DNA of 64,000 nt from Hydra vulgaris (GCF_038396675.1 NC_088924.1:33555001-33619000); one strand, 5' to 3'; shown: positions 37,101-45,822, counted from the stretch's first letter. Notes: generated from the sequence alone by a model not told the origin. Program-made: numbers and translations.

Positions 37101-39255
37101 AATTTAAATTTTAGGCTAAAGTTTTACATAAGGACACTGAGTTAAAAATTTGTAGTTAATATTATTCTTGTACTCTAAATAATCCTGATTTTTTTTTTCC
37201 AAGTAGTGCATGTCTCTCAACATTTTTTGAGCTCCTGGAATAAATAATCTGAATCTTTTTTAGAAATTTCCATCTCTGGTGATAACTTTTGATAATAGAT
37301 TTTGTTAAGATTTAAATACTTAAGGCTTAAAACTTAATTACCTTTTGTTTATCTGCTTTATAAAAGTAGACTTTAGATGTAAATAACTTTTGATAAAAAA
37401 TACAGTTAAAAAGTAAATCTAATATGGTTAATTGACTAAAAAAAATGTAATAACTGGAATAAAAGAAATGTAACTGGTAAAACTGGTAAAAAGAAATGTA
37501 ATAACTGGAAAGCGAGAGAATTATTTAGATTAATCTATTTTAGATGAAAATAAAGAAGTTAACGTTGACAATATGGCTTTTCCTTTACCAGGCGAAAATA
37601 CTAACCAGGTATAATGATCAATAAGAAAACCTATGAGTTTTAAATATTTTTTTTGAGATTAAGATCATCATTTATTTTATTTAAGAGTTCTGGTAATGCT
37701 TTACCACAACAAAATCAACAAGGAATGGCATCCTGGAATATTGTTGTTAGTGGAAACCAACCACAAAAAGTTAAGCAAGATGATATGAAGAATCTTCCAA
37801 GCCAACCATTACAAATATCTGCAAAAGAGTCCTGCAACACTGAACCGGTTAAATTACAAAAGTCATCCCCTATATTTGGAAATCAAGTTAAACCTGTAGC
37901 AAAGAAGCCGACAGCTCATGTTAAACCTCTAAAGTCAAGTATACTATCAGATGGATTTACCACAGTCAGTGGTTCAAGACAACCATCTCTAGGACAACAG
38001 TTGTCTGTTTATGTTAATCCATCTTCGCGTGTTAGTGAACTTGATGACTTTACTAATGATTTTCCGACTATTAGTAACAATGGTATAAATTGTTTAAAGA
38101 GTTTTAATGAATATCATTATTTTTTTAATTCATATTTTATAAGTTTAGTATAAATAACTACTTGTTTTTAACCCTGCGTTTGTTGCTGTTCTTTTTATTT
38201 TTCCTTATTTTTTTTAACTCTTTCGTATTAGCGTTTTGTTACTTGGCTTAAAAATATTTTCTTCATTAAAGGCAGTATAAATCTTGGCGATTACACATCA
38301 ATTGGATTCCAATCCAAGCAACTTAATAAAAAAAAGAAGAAGAAAGGCAAAGATGGTTCAGAGCTAGTCTCAACTGTAAATGTTTGTACTACTTATGGTT
38401 TGATATTTTTTTGATTTTTAATATGTTAAAAATACCTTTTTTTGTTTAATCCAGGTTTTAGTCGGTCGAGTTGAAACAGAAACAAATGATCTTACTGATG
38501 ACGAACCTCTTAAAAAAAGTGTAAAGAATAAGAAGAAAGTGAAAAATTCTCCTCCTTCTATACGCAAATCTCCTCTGACGGTTCAGAAAATAAAGAACAC
38601 AACAAAAAGCCAGCCAATTAGAATCTTAAAAAGCGATGCCGGCACAACATCCACAATACTACATTCCCCGACACAGGTATTCTGAATATAATACTTGCCA
38701 GACTGTTGTGACGTCTTTGCAGTGTTTGAATTTACTGATTCATTGCCAGTGTCACTTTCAGGTAATAGCAGATCAAAATGGAGTTAATTGTAAGTCATCC
38801 TCGTCATCTCAAGAGCAAGAAATAGTAAGTCGGTTGACTGAATCGACTGAAAAACTGCTGAAAAATGTGCTTTTTGAAACGGAAGCAATCAAACTCAATA
38901 CTGAGCAAATTTCTAAAGATCTGAAAAGTGCTCTTGAAAAATGCAAGGTAAATAATTTTTTGGCTTGTTCTTTTTTTTTATTTATTTTTTTTTTTATTTC
39001 TAATAATAAATTACTTTTGAACAATAGGAATCTTCATTGTCACTATCTGACTTGGAAAAAATTAATTTGTTGTTGAGTTCTGGAAAAAATGCATCTTGTG
39101 GATTTGACGATGACTTGCAAGACACGACAATTTTAGAGAAACAAGTTGAGTCTGCAAGACGAGAAGCTAAAATGCTAGAAGCACGTTTAAATGAGGTTAT
39201 TCGAAAGAATATGGCCAGTGAATTAGAAACACTTAAGAGGAATACAAAACAGTAG
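10552..39255 (+). CDS. CNOT4: CCR4-NOT transcription complex subunit 4 (RING E3 ubiquitin ligase)
   Basis: Spliced gene of 23 coding exons: 10552-10575, 17665-17733, 18741-18806, 18963-19009, 21576-21665, 21784-21844, 21923-22009, 22508-22549, 22652-22707, 22840-22903, 31347-31414, 32519-32949, 33024-33161, 34463-34642, 34792-35133, 35228-35338, 36688-36912, 37544-37608, 37686-38082, 38272-38375, 38455-38676, 38762-38947, 39028-39255. All introns are GT-AG; the sum is 3303 nt, or 1100 residues plus TAG. The protein has a C4C4 RING (C9, C12, C26, C28, C33, C36, C48, C51), a Lys/Gln-rich helix (about 70-98), an RRM starting HLVFVVGLS (about 104-185) and a CCCH finger (C190, C199, C204, H208). 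This is the CNOT4 order. CNOT4 is the E3 ligase associated with the CCR4-NOT deadenylase and acts in mRNA and protein quality control. The C-terminal half is Ser/Gln/Pro-rich with LGFDPF and LPPPPGF motifs, a lysine-rich stretch and a terminal coiled-coil-like segment. It is clearly longer than mammalian CNOT4. The first exon codes for only 8 residues. Splice sites are inferred by eye. Confidence 0.93.
12227..14442 (-). pseudogene. Decayed transposase of the long-TIR element
   Basis: Reading the minus strand from 14442 down gives successive conserved blocks broken by stops and frameshifts: a Lys/Glu-rich region, a block with MPGKK, KWCILPGASATHSVCVC, CMLAQCDNCPG, HSFIVHSQSQYL, IIIGDFAENYAFVVQDE, LFTDGCAGQYKN, a block ending FFCHVSQR, and finally a region with KWWIGIV and FVHPKGPPICF (12227-12481). 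These blocks recur together in uncharacterised transposon-linked proteins of many invertebrates (recalled knowledge). The two Asp-containing blocks (GDFAEN and TDGCAGQYKN) look like the first catalytic residues of an RNase H-fold transposase; this is inference. It cannot be functional as it stands. A further exon lies upstream at about 14590-14780. Confidence 0.72.
14413..15085 (-). repeat. Tandem duplication of a transposase exon (384-bp offset)
   Basis: 14413-14690 and 14797-15080 are diverged direct copies. Each carries (minus strand) an exon with the block QKACCD(S/P)F(H/N)KHTK, followed by a donor-like site and then the start of the next exon (acceptor TGTGCAG, then MMRSS(I/L)NIVP). The duplication lies inside the long-TIR element, so it is a rearrangement of the transposon's own 5' gene region. 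Confidence 0.7.
15830..16350 (+). pseudogene. hAT transposase C-terminal fragment
   Basis: The + strand shows the C-terminal region of a hAT-superfamily transposase in broken frames: NMLDPRYFGSNLFENKAA, then SLKSLD, then ASSAGIERIF, with decayed continuation to about 16350. The LDPRY...SSAG.ER.F pattern is the hAT dimerisation region. There are stops within and after these blocks and the N-terminal part is missing. It sits in CNOT4 intron 1, just right of the long-TIR element. Confidence 0.75.
17101..17378. repeat. Dispersed repeat copy 2 with (TA)n tail
   Basis: This is a direct repeat of 7122-7275 and is preceded by a short hairpin (GACCAGAATGTTTT and its inverse). It carries an extra stretch of about 55 bp before the shared AATCTATAGAACTATA end. 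The (TA)n tract from about 17299 to 17378 follows directly. Confidence 0.65.
19263..20480 (+). pseudogene. LINE RT C-terminal remnant split by a MITE
   Basis: Fragments of the C-terminal part of a LINE reverse transcriptase lie on +: KWLVNFNPSKAQLFTAN before 19375 and NYCNVDIPVLMKG after 19938, which join in frame across the inserted 564-bp element. Further on, blocks such as SLIHPFLDPYL, EKIQKCNLSVVRPVLA and SLLYKCYHGH continue in shifting frames to about 20400. KWLVNFN recurs in the fragment at 24765-25130. Stops and frameshifts make it non-functional. It lies in CNOT4 intron 4. Confidence 0.72.
19375..19938. mobile_element. 564-bp hAT-like non-autonomous element with 8-bp TSD
   Basis: The element starts TAGGGCTGTC and ends GCCAAGCCTTA, a short imperfect inverted repeat with TAAGGCTTGGC. 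It is flanked by identical CTGCTAAT octamers at 19367-19374 and 19939-19946. The interior has no coding potential. An 8-bp duplication plus a TAGGG-type end fits the hAT superfamily. Removing the element and one octamer rejoins the LINE reading frame around it, which confirms the boundaries. Confidence 0.82.
20642..21103. mobile_element. 462-bp hAT-like MITE in (CATA)n
   Basis: The ends TAGGGTGGTTCAAAAAA (20642) and TTTTTTGAACCACCCTA (to 21103) are perfect 17-bp inverted repeats, with partial inner symmetry (ATTATATAAAAACTTC and its inverse). Both sides carry ATACATAC (20634-20641 and 21104-21111), consistent with an 8-bp duplication, although the target is itself a 4-bp repeat. No real gene is inside. 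Confidence 0.82.
21104..21230. repeat. (CATA)n/(CCTA)n microsatellite
   Basis: Tetranucleotide repeat continuing the tract at about 20618-20641 that was split by the MITE; four CCTA variant units lie near 21116-21132. Confidence 0.9.
22127..22160. repeat. Short palindrome in CNOT4 intron 7
   Basis: TTATTTTAACTAGTA and its reverse complement flank a 4-bp centre in the intron between 22009 and 22508. No further function is visible. Confidence 0.6.
23051..23958. mobile_element. ~0.9-kb foldback or TIR element in CNOT4 intron 10
   Basis: An imperfect inverted repeat of about 65 bp is seen at 23051-23119 (GCAAGCCTTCCCGGG..., CACGCTTAAAGTAATTT) and 23890-23958. A second, inner inverted repeat pairs about 23336-23375 (CTACCGAATTTGATACAAGT) with 23643-23692. 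The interior is AT-rich without an open frame. A tRNA-like A-box string (ACAGTGGTACAACGG) sits just outside at 22983. No target duplication was identified, so boundaries are approximate. Confidence 0.6.
24765..25130 (+). pseudogene. LINE RT C-terminal remnant with internal hairpin
   Basis: GLKWLVNFNSNKHQLS is followed after a deletion by SHPFTVSVYACSKNFYL and FFPATHPFGIL, then FHGSYNFSSLLSTV. These match the end of the same LINE family as 19263-20480. At its left edge AATTCACAAGCCACTTCAAG (about 24766) is mirrored at 24815-24838, so the copy begins with an inverted duplication. It lies inside CNOT4 intron 10. Confidence 0.68.
25582..25656. repeat. 15-bp minisatellite, five units, with mirror copy
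   Basis: Five units of TCAAATATTATCCAA-type sequence are followed near 25668 by the inverse GGATAATATTTGAAT, allowing a hairpin. Confidence 0.7.
26082..26164. repeat. (AT)n microsatellite
   Basis: Pure AT dinucleotide tract. Together with a second tract at about 26359-26394 it brackets the tRNA-like SINE at 26185-26359. Confidence 0.9.
26185..26359 (+). mobile_element. tRNA-derived SINE
   Basis: The start GCGGTAGTGGCGTAGTGGTA contains a good RNA polymerase III A box (TGGCGTAGTGG). About 40 bp on, GTTCCGAGTTTGATCCCC resembles a B box, placed as in a tRNA. A tRNA-unrelated body of about 110 bp follows, and the element ends at a (TA)n tract. The stems do not form a full tRNA and there is no CCA-like end or clear anticodon arm, so this is a SINE rather than a functional tRNA gene. 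It lies in sense within CNOT4 intron 10. Confidence 0.7.
27367..27435. repeat. (TA)n microsatellite, target of the hAT-like element
   Basis: A pure TA tract ends at the first base of the transposon at 27436; a shorter TA tract resumes at 30337. The element appears to have inserted into the microsatellite. Confidence 0.88.
27660..28135 (+). other. LTR-like block upstream of the transposase
   Basis: This 476-bp block begins TGTTATGA and ends TCGTAACA, a near-perfect 8-bp inverted terminus with TG...CA ends as in retroviral-type LTRs. It has a TATA box at one-third of its length and an ATTAAA near the 3' end, which is also the LTR order. The flanking pentamers (TATTT and ATATT) are not identical, so a target duplication is not proven, and no primer-binding site follows. 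It may be a solo LTR captured by the transposon, or simply the transposon's own promoter and 5' leader. Confidence 0.4.
27746..27847 (+). promoter_or_regulatory. Putative promoter: CRE, heat-shock element and TATA box
   Basis: TGACGTCA (27746-27753) is a perfect CRE. AGAAC-ATTCT-GGAAG (27814-27828) matches three alternating nGAAn units of a heat-shock element. TATATAAG (27840-27847) follows as a TATA box, about 300 bp before the transposase ATG. The tight order suggests a real core promoter; stress control of the transposase is inference. Confidence 0.5.
28143..29942 (+). CDS. hAT-like transposase, intact 599-residue frame
   Basis: Single uninterrupted frame from ATG to TAG. Residues about 1-150 are basic with a conserved-looking helical segment (QFLGAYVKGRKE, KLNFPRVSDQVI). 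Residues about 200-218 are a run of Asp/Glu, a likely linker. The catalytic-like part follows: LHFDGKRID (Asp about 296), MIITDTTNVNTG (Asp about 355), GCQHH (388-391, the C-x2-H block that follows the second Asp in hAT enzymes) and SNQIAERAIKVM (Glu about 570). This D-D-(CxxH)-E order with an RNase H fold fits hAT-related transposases, and the 8-bp flanking repeat agrees. The exact family is not recognised. There is no stop or frameshift, and the frame ends about 400 bp before the right TIR. The start is the first ATG of a MetMet pair, 7 bp after the LTR-like block. It may still be active, which is inference. Confidence 0.8.
   Translation: MMSHKKSHTTVTKNKKTWTKNLVRFQESHRRRGSVAVEEHSLDEKSRIPLQLQIVGRYQFLGAYVKGRKERIDQISKEITKLWDNKLNFPRVSDQVIRAKLMKVLKVYDECVKRGKYDVLNALFDITKVNGQWLSSEDKRLYHLQKESKGQVGYSTGQVASKETIHPSKRRKVQSGTAIPSTSQVLSTTDSGTESENCKSKSEDDEDDDGDKDDDEDTQKKTRKHYKSKFAVSMVTSSGVSTKKAAKICNVLSQQGIDIPTPSQSAIYKSIFKEAGKLKKEMIQQLKMEQWSLHFDGKRIDDKEYQVVVLQNERTDVKLDALRLKDGKAETVAEKIAKLIDEYNLWNSIKMIITDTTNVNTGKRNGVVVKLQRMFKLKGVTIPQFIGCQHHVLDRILRLVMDEELGGDTKSPNIEYPFVSELLNKYDELKDKFVNGTVEILDKSGWRDDMKFLYHLTRVFRFYEEQRNFPLIHFQNIPNMSNARWNSRAILAILAFILMPEARKNLEKVCRFISYEWAEHWFSSQKYNDNDFKNLSDVLKPYKKALQSFKNHWKKEPSVIDIPRSNQIAERAIKVMQDLYASCRKKDKLQLRFILSNKR
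30598..30720 (+). mobile_element. Possible degenerate tRNA-like SINE
   Basis: TTAGTGTAGTGCTTAGG (near 30606) resembles a polymerase III A box, and AGGGTTCAATTCC (near 30693) is a close B box. The spacing is longer than in a tRNA because of a hairpin (GTGCCTCGTAAATATTTACA and its inverse) between them. It is weakly supported. Confidence 0.4.
31102..31187. repeat. Imperfect (AT)n microsatellite
   Basis: TA-rich dinucleotide tract with C and G interruptions (ACATATATAA units), about 160 bp before CNOT4 exon 11. Confidence 0.85.
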
Positions 39256-39291
39256 TTTTTATATTCGAATGCGGTAAAATACTAAAAATCC

Positions 39292-39325
39292 AATAAACGA
39301 TTTTGATTGTAATTTTAATAATAAA
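39292..39325 (+). terminator. CNOT4: CNOT4 polyadenylation signals
   Basis: AATAAA occurs at 39292-39297, 37 bp after the CNOT4 stop, and again at 39320-39325. Either would give a very short 3' UTR. The cleavage site cannot be read from sequence alone. Confidence 0.6.
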
Positions 39326-39329
39326 AAAT

Positions 39330-40510
39330 TTCAAAATTATATAATGGTGTCGTTTCTTCCGGTATTTATTGCTTTTAATCTAAACGATGTGCAACTGCGT
39401 AATGAAAAAGGCTTGGGTGCTCTTTAATTCGGCGCCGTGCAGATTTTTTTAACTTTTTTTTACTGAAGGCCAGTTTTCAACATAAAGAATTTTAAAAGTA
39501 TTGAAAATAATTTTTTATAGCTATAAATATAACACTTAAGCTTATGTTTTAAATTATTATTACTCCAAAATTTGAATCATTTTTGTACAAATTTCGGTCA
39601 AACTTTTAAAGCTCAGTATTTCAGTTTTATATGTCCTCGCTTATGGTAGGATTTGCGTGTATCGTGTGCTACAAAATTTTCGGTTGACTGATTTATAATG
39701 TAAATGCGGATTTAAATTTAATTTTGTTTAAGATCAATACATTTCTATCATTTTATAATACATATTTTATATGCATTTTTAAATGCGTGAATTGTTAAGG
39801 ACATTCCTGAAGCTCTAATACAAAATGAGGAAATAGGCTTATAAATAAAGAAGCATTAAACATGTGGAACTTTTTATTTATTTTGCTGTTTGACAAAAAT
39901 AATCAGCATACATATATACAAGAAAGAAAAAATGTCTGTACAGGTAGGTACACGTTAAAATCTACAAAAAAAAGTATCTATAACTGAATATTGGAAACTT
40001 CTTAAGTGCTGAAACTTTCTATACTTAAAAACTACTTTAATGAATGTCTTCCCTAGCCTTTTTTTTTAATCTCTATGGTTTTTATTAAATTTTTGTGATT
40101 TAAAGAAAAGTCACCTTTTTTGGTTGTTACCCCTTAAATACCGCAATCAGGTTTTTTGCTTATAATTCTAGAGCCGTTGATCGGATTCACTCAAAATTTT
40201 GTAAGCATTTTGTTTTCGGGCCATAGTATTGGTACACACATTATTGTAAACTTATTAAAAAAAAAGACATAAACAACCCTTAAAAACTACAAAATAAATC
40301 CTTACAAATTACAACTTCTATGGTAAATTCTAATATAATGTAATTAGAGGGACTACTATTAATTAAAATTTGTAGTTAGTTTAACATATAAGGCACTCTA
40401 ACTATAAGGCATTATATTTTTACTTAGTAGGAGTATTACTATTGATTTTTTATGCATACAATTGTTTTATACCATATGTATTTTATAGATAAAAATATTA
40501 GTAATTTTGT
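39330..40510. other. AT-rich intergenic stretch, no gene seen
   Basis: Between the CNOT4 3' end and the pogo-like remnant I see no conserved coding motif. The region contains ordinary AT-rich DNA, possibly including the unrecognised left end of the pogo-like element. Confidence 0.5.
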
Positions 40511-40511
40511 A

Positions 40512-42398
40512 AATGGGGAAACCAAAATTTGTGAGAAAAGAACCTTTTGTTGTTGGAAAACCAAATTCAAAGGCAGAGGCAAAAGTCCAGAAATATACCA
40601 ATTAACAGGGCATTGAACTGCACCAGAGGTATGGCAGAGTCACATTTAGGTAAGAAAATAATTAATAATATTGTATCTTTTTGTACTTTATTCGCTGATA
40701 TGCTCCATAATTAAAACAATGATACATAAATGTCTTAGATTAGCCCTAGGCTGTATTGTACTAGCAAAAACATTTTGAATCTACCTTTTAGATTCGTTGG
40801 CTGAAGAGCTTATTAAATATGAGATTTTCAAAAAACTCAAAAAAACTTAAACCTGGTGTGTGGAAGGATGATATTGATACAAGAAGAATTTTTAATTTTG
40901 ACAAAACACCCCAGTTTATAAATTATGGGGTTGATGGAACAAATACAGGTCTCGCGTATGCTGCACATTGGGAACCTTGCAGAAAAATGATTAGGAAGAA
41001 TCGTGAGTCAATAACAATATGCCCAGTTGTTTCATTAGCAGGTAATAATAACACAAACTATTTATGAATATGTACCTATGCAATAATTAGCATTTATCTA
41101 AAAAAAAAATGTTTTCATCACTGTGGAAGTGTTAGTTAATCAATTTAGTGTTAGTGAATGTTTTTATCACCATAGCGATGTTAAGTATAGGTTTAATCAT
41201 AAGTAATATTTTTATATTTTACATTTCAGGTGAAACTGTTGTTTCACAAGTTATTTTTGCTGGTAAAGATATCACTAGTCATCTGGCCCCAAAAACAGCT
41301 GTCAAAAATATTAAAAATTTAATTATATTATCTACTGAAAAAGGAAACCAGGATAACCATTCTTTGTTGGACCTACACAAAAAGTTTGATATGTATTTTT
41401 TAGAGGAGAATATACATCGACCTGTTGTAATGTTAGCAGATGGACGCAGTTCAAGATTTGACTACAATGTTCTACATTTCCTCCATGAAAAAAATTAACT
41501 TGTTTATAAGTCCTCCTGATACAACTGGGGTTACTCAACCGTTGGATTAAATTCCTAATCAGAACATGCATCGTGAATATGATAAAAAAAGAGATAAACT
41601 TTTTACAACTTTCAAACAATAAACCTAGAAGGCTTCATGAAAATTTTAGGAGGAATGTGGGATAAATGGGCTTTAAGAGATACCATAATTAATGCTACAA
41701 AGAGAGTTGGCATCTAAAGAAGGTTTAAATGTAAATAATATGCAGCAAGATAAATTTCAACATGCTGCTAACTGCATGGCTCAAAATCAAGAGCAAGAGC
41801 CTTCTAGCAGTCTTGCTCCAAGTACACCAAAGAAAATATCCACACGTTCATCAGCAAATGTTTTTTTAACACCAATTACTCCACATTCATTTCCAGAATT
41901 AGCAAAAACAATTCATCGGTTTGGATCAGCTAATTATTGGAAATTTATGCTTGAGCAGTCGCAGATAATTATGAAAGAGAGTTATGAAAAAAGTTTAAAT
42001 CTAGAAGATATACCAGGTTTGCTTACAGTAAACAAGCTAAAGCCAAAAGACTTAAATAAAACGAAAAATATACGTGTCACCAATATACATGGGTTAATGG
42101 AAGCCCAAAACATCATTGAACAGGTCGAGTTGATTGAAATTGGAAAAAGAAAAAAAAAGGATCAAAACTAGAAAAAAAAGCAAGAAAAAGATAAAGAAAA
42201 AGAACAATTTTATAAATGTAAATTAAAATGTGTTTGCAATGGCATTAGTGCAATAAAGGGTTTTAAAGAGTGCCCAGTCTGCCACGAAATAAAGAAATCA
42301 GTATGCAGCAAAATTTCTTGTAGAATTAATGGAATGAAGCCAATAATGATTAAATTAGCCACATCAACAGAAACAAATGCTAAATATAAAGGCGATTA
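40512..42398 (+). pseudogene. Decayed pogo/Tigger-like (DDE) transposase
   Basis: A start-like block MGKPKFVRKEPFVVGKP (40512) and ALNCTRGMAESHL are followed by a GT-AG intron-like gap (about 40657-40790). Next comes RRIFNFDKTPQFINYGVDGT (first catalytic-Asp block, with NxDET changed to NFDKT), VVSLA, then another intron-like gap (about 41041-41229). GETVVSQVIFAGKDITSH, FDMYFLEENIHRPVVMLADG (second Asp) and SRFDYNVLHFL follow. A frameshift at about 41496 leads to SPPDTTGVTQPLD (third Asp) and a stop. The C-terminal part continues at 41692-42171, and a Cys-rich tail (CKLKCVCNG, ECPVCHE) runs to about 42398. This is the DDE_1 family of pogo-like transposases. It is inactive because of the frameshift and stops. 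Confidence 0.78.
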
Positions 42399-42959
42399 AC
42401 GTGGAAAGCGATAACATCAATTTGGGAAATGTTTTATGTTGTTTTGAAATGTAACTTGATTCTGAAAAGAAGTTTTGACTTTGTGTCTCAATGTTTGTAT
42501 TAACCTTAGTACCCCTTAAAATCTACAAGCGTCTTTACTGCTGGTAAAAAGCTCACTTTATCAACCAGAGAAGGATATTGTGAAAAGTTTTTTAATTTTT
42601 ATTTGTAGCAACAATATATTTATCTAAAAAAAAAGGAATTGCAAACTTATTTTCAAATTGGTATTTACCCATCCCAAAAAGTGTGTTTTTTTATTTTAAA
42701 ATTAATTAATTTTTTATTTCTAAATTGTTTTTATCACATTTTTTAAATATGAAAATAGTCGAACTTGTATTTTTTTTGGAGTCTCAAAACAAATAATATT
42801 ATGCGCTAAAGCTCACACAATGCTTGACTCGAACATAAATTATGCCTTTTTTAAGGTGTTTATGTTTTTAAGGTGTACCTTTCTGTAACACGAAGACAGT
42901 AAAATCTTGTGGACAAACACCGTTTTTGTATATACAATAAACTTTTATATAAACTTTTC

Positions 42960-43080
42960 TTATTACAATGATCTTTATAAAATAAAGAATTAAACGACAG
43001 GGGCTCAAAGAAAATGAAGATGACAATACGTCATCGCAATCTTTTCATAGAGCCCCTATATATACTTTCAATAGAATATA
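42960..43080 (-). other. Possible LINE 3'-UTR hairpin remnant
   Basis: The minus strand reads GGGGCTCTATGAAAAGA, then a GATGACG/CGTCATC-like stem and TTTGAGCCCC. A similar string (GGGGCTCGATGATAAGACAG) forms the 3' untranslated end of the LINE at 44512-45670, about 100 bp before its poly(A). The similarity suggests another LINE 3' end, but the copy is short. Confidence 0.35.
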
Positions 43081-43089
43081 GATATATTA

Positions 43090-44430
43090 AAACTGATTAT
43101 ATTAGAACTGATTTTTTCACATGATATCGAATTTGTGTCTGTTCCTTACTAATCAGGAAAACTACATAAGTCCGGATAAATTTATTCAAAAAACAATAAG
43201 CGTCGATATTTTATAGAATTTTACAAATTGTATTATAAACACGACTCATTAATAAACAATATCATTGAATATAAGCATATTAAAAGTATAAACAAATCTG
43301 CTATTATCTGATTCTTCGCTCTTTGGAGTCTAACTAAGTTCATCAACGTTCCATTCTAATAGATGTTTTAAATAACTTGCGGCTATGAAAATATCCATTT
43401 TTTTTAAAAAAATTCAATGCAGAACAGCTCATCAGTAAAACATTTTAGTTCATGGTTCTTCATTTTGTTCTTCCTAGATTAGTTAATTACCTGTTAAAGT
43501 TTATTAAATTATTTCTTAAATTTTTTTTTAAAAACAACAAAACTTTGAATTGTTATTATAAATAATATTGAGATCTCTTTGCTTTTTTTAAAGTGTTTTG
43601 CCTACACTTTTTTTTCACTTTTTTTTCACTGCCAAGAAAGTTAGACCTGCATTATAATTTAGTATTCATAGGTTATCTAACAATAACAAAAACTTAATAT
43701 ATAAAAAATATTATACTCACAAAAAATATTTGCTTTGCTGATTTAAGAAACAACTTATTTTTCTTTTTTCACAAATTTTTTATTAAATTTAAAGCCAGAC
43801 TTTCAAAAATGTTAAAACTCACTGTGCACAGTAACTTTTAATAGCACTCTTTATGCTGGTTGCACGTGAAACCACGGACTGCAAAAACATAGCACATGCA
43901 AATATATTTTTACTTATAAAATATGCCTTGAAGGTAAAATCATCTGAAAAAAAGTTTGCTGAGATTGAAAGTAACCATTTTAGAATATTAAATCACGCTT
44001 AACTTGAAAGTTATAACTGACAGACCAGGAACAAATGTACCACTTCGCATCCAGTTTTGCTTTTTATACTTAATAAAAAAAGTTAACTAACCGGTTTTTA
44101 ATAAAAACCTATTTCAGTTAAATTGATTTTGTACCATGTTACTACAGAGGTAGCCAGTTTCACTAATAAAAAGTCAATTTATTGCAGAAAATTTATAACA
44201 AATAAAAAACTGGGTACCAACCCATAGTCTAATCAATCAATCTTTACGGACACACAAAAAAAAATGATCCAAACATTTTTTTTTCTTTTCTTGGTTGTTA
44301 ATTTGCAAAATGTATCATTTATTTTAATTGGTAAACTGCAAAGAAAATCGAAGAAAATTAGAAGTTATCTTAACTAATATAAAGATTTAATGAAAACCTG
44401 GGTTTTTTTTCCCCCGAAAATCCCGCACTT
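43090..44430. other. AT-rich stretch, no gene seen
   Basis: I find no open frame with recognisable content and no clear inverted repeat between the LINE-like hairpin and the TIR element at 44437. Confidence 0.5.
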
Positions 44431-44436
44431 AAAAAG

Positions 44437-45822
44437 GCAAATGAAGAGTACACGGGAAAAAAACGGCGCATTTCAAAAGTTTTGAGAAAGTATATATTAA
44501 TCATTTATAATTTTTTTTTTTTCTTTTATTCTTAATTATTATTATTTGCCGTATATTAAAATTTACATGAAATAAATCGTGTTAATAAATAAGAGAGCTG
44601 GAGCAAGCAGAAGACATAAACTGTCTTATCATCGAGCCCCATTTACATTGAAAAAATCGTCAGTTTGTATACAAAAATGAAAAGTAGCTAGATACATAAT
44701 AAGAATTTTACACACGTTAGTTACAATATAAATATTAATATAAAATAAATATTAGAGTTGAAATATAAAGCAATATATCAAAGATTAACAATATAAAAGT
44801 ATTAAAGTTTTTCAACAAAAAATTAAATAAAAATAAAACTGCAACAAAAGGGAAGTAGTGTCAATAACTATTTTTTAGATAATTTATATTATTTATGTAT
44901 TCATTTTAAAAGAGATATTTAAAATCAAATTCATTTTGTAATAAGAGACTCTTAGATTCTTTCCTAAATTGTTTTAAAGAGATGTTTTGAATATTATTCT
45001 TTTTTTGTAATAAATTTTGAAAAGTGTTTCCATAGAAACGGTCTACGGTATTGGATTTGGTAAGAACTTAGTTTTAAATTAGTTTTTGGTAAAATAAAGT
45101 TGTTAATTGAAAATTTAGTAGGATGCTTGTGCGAAATTTCACTAAAGTAAGACTGAATAGGAGAAAGCCCATGTTTTATTTTAAACATGAATTGTAGAAC
45201 TTAGTGTATATTAAGTTTATAGATACTTAGGGCACCAAGCTTCCTTAAAAGAGGTTCGCAATGAAAAGTTCTGTGTGCACCAAATACAATCCTGCATGCG
45301 TGTTTTTGCTTACTATAATTTTTTTTTAATTTACTATAATTAGTACTACCCCATACAATATTACAGTAAGAAATAAAACTATGAATAAATGATGAAAAGT
45401 ATATTTTTTTCAAGGAAGCAATGTTAAAATATAGTTTAGTTTTATATAATATGGAAATATTTATTGAGATTTTATTTTTTATGTATTTTATATGTGGCTT
45501 CCATGACAAATTTTCATCTAGTATTACTCCTAAAAATTAAGGATTGGTTCCCTTTTAATAAATGCTTTATTGATTAAAAGATTAGGTAATTTTCGTTAGT
45601 TTTCATATAAAGCAAAGAAGTAAATTGGAAAAAATTATTTCTTAATTAATTTATCTGAAGTTTACACTTTTAATAAAATATTTGTTGCTTTTATTAAAAA
45701 AATTTTTTCCTAACTTTATATAAAGACTTTTATAAATGATTAATATATACTTTCTCAATGATTAATATATACTTTCTCAAACTTTTTAAATGTTCTTTTT
45801 CCCGTGTACTCTTCAAATTTAA
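44437..45822. mobile_element. TIR element interrupted by a LINE
   Basis: GGCAAATGAAGAGTACACGG and GAAAGTATATATTAATCATT (44437-44512) recur inverted at about 45730-45822 (AATGATTAATATATACTTTC, CCCGTGTACTCTTC), with part of the right arm duplicated. Between them lies a minus-strand LINE with a poly(A)-like tail at its left edge. The simplest reading is a small TIR element into which a 5'-truncated LINE inserted. Confidence 0.62.
44512..45670 (-). pseudogene. 5'-truncated LINE RT fragment with 3' UTR and poly(A)
   Basis: Read on the minus strand, the copy starts in decayed RT palm/thumb sequence (about 45670, then FLGVILDENLSWKPHIKYI), continues with LYKTKLYFNIASLKKIYFSS, SFIHSFISYCNIVWGSTN and KQKHACRIVFGAHR. 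After a stop it goes on with FKIKHGLSPIQSYF, and ends with a 3' UTR holding GGGGCTCGATGATAAGACAG and an A-rich tail (complement of the T-run at about 44512-44530). It is the same subfamily as 1007-2112, which has matching YYSFIHSFLNYAKIAWCSTN. Upstream RT and endonuclease are absent. Confidence 0.82.
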
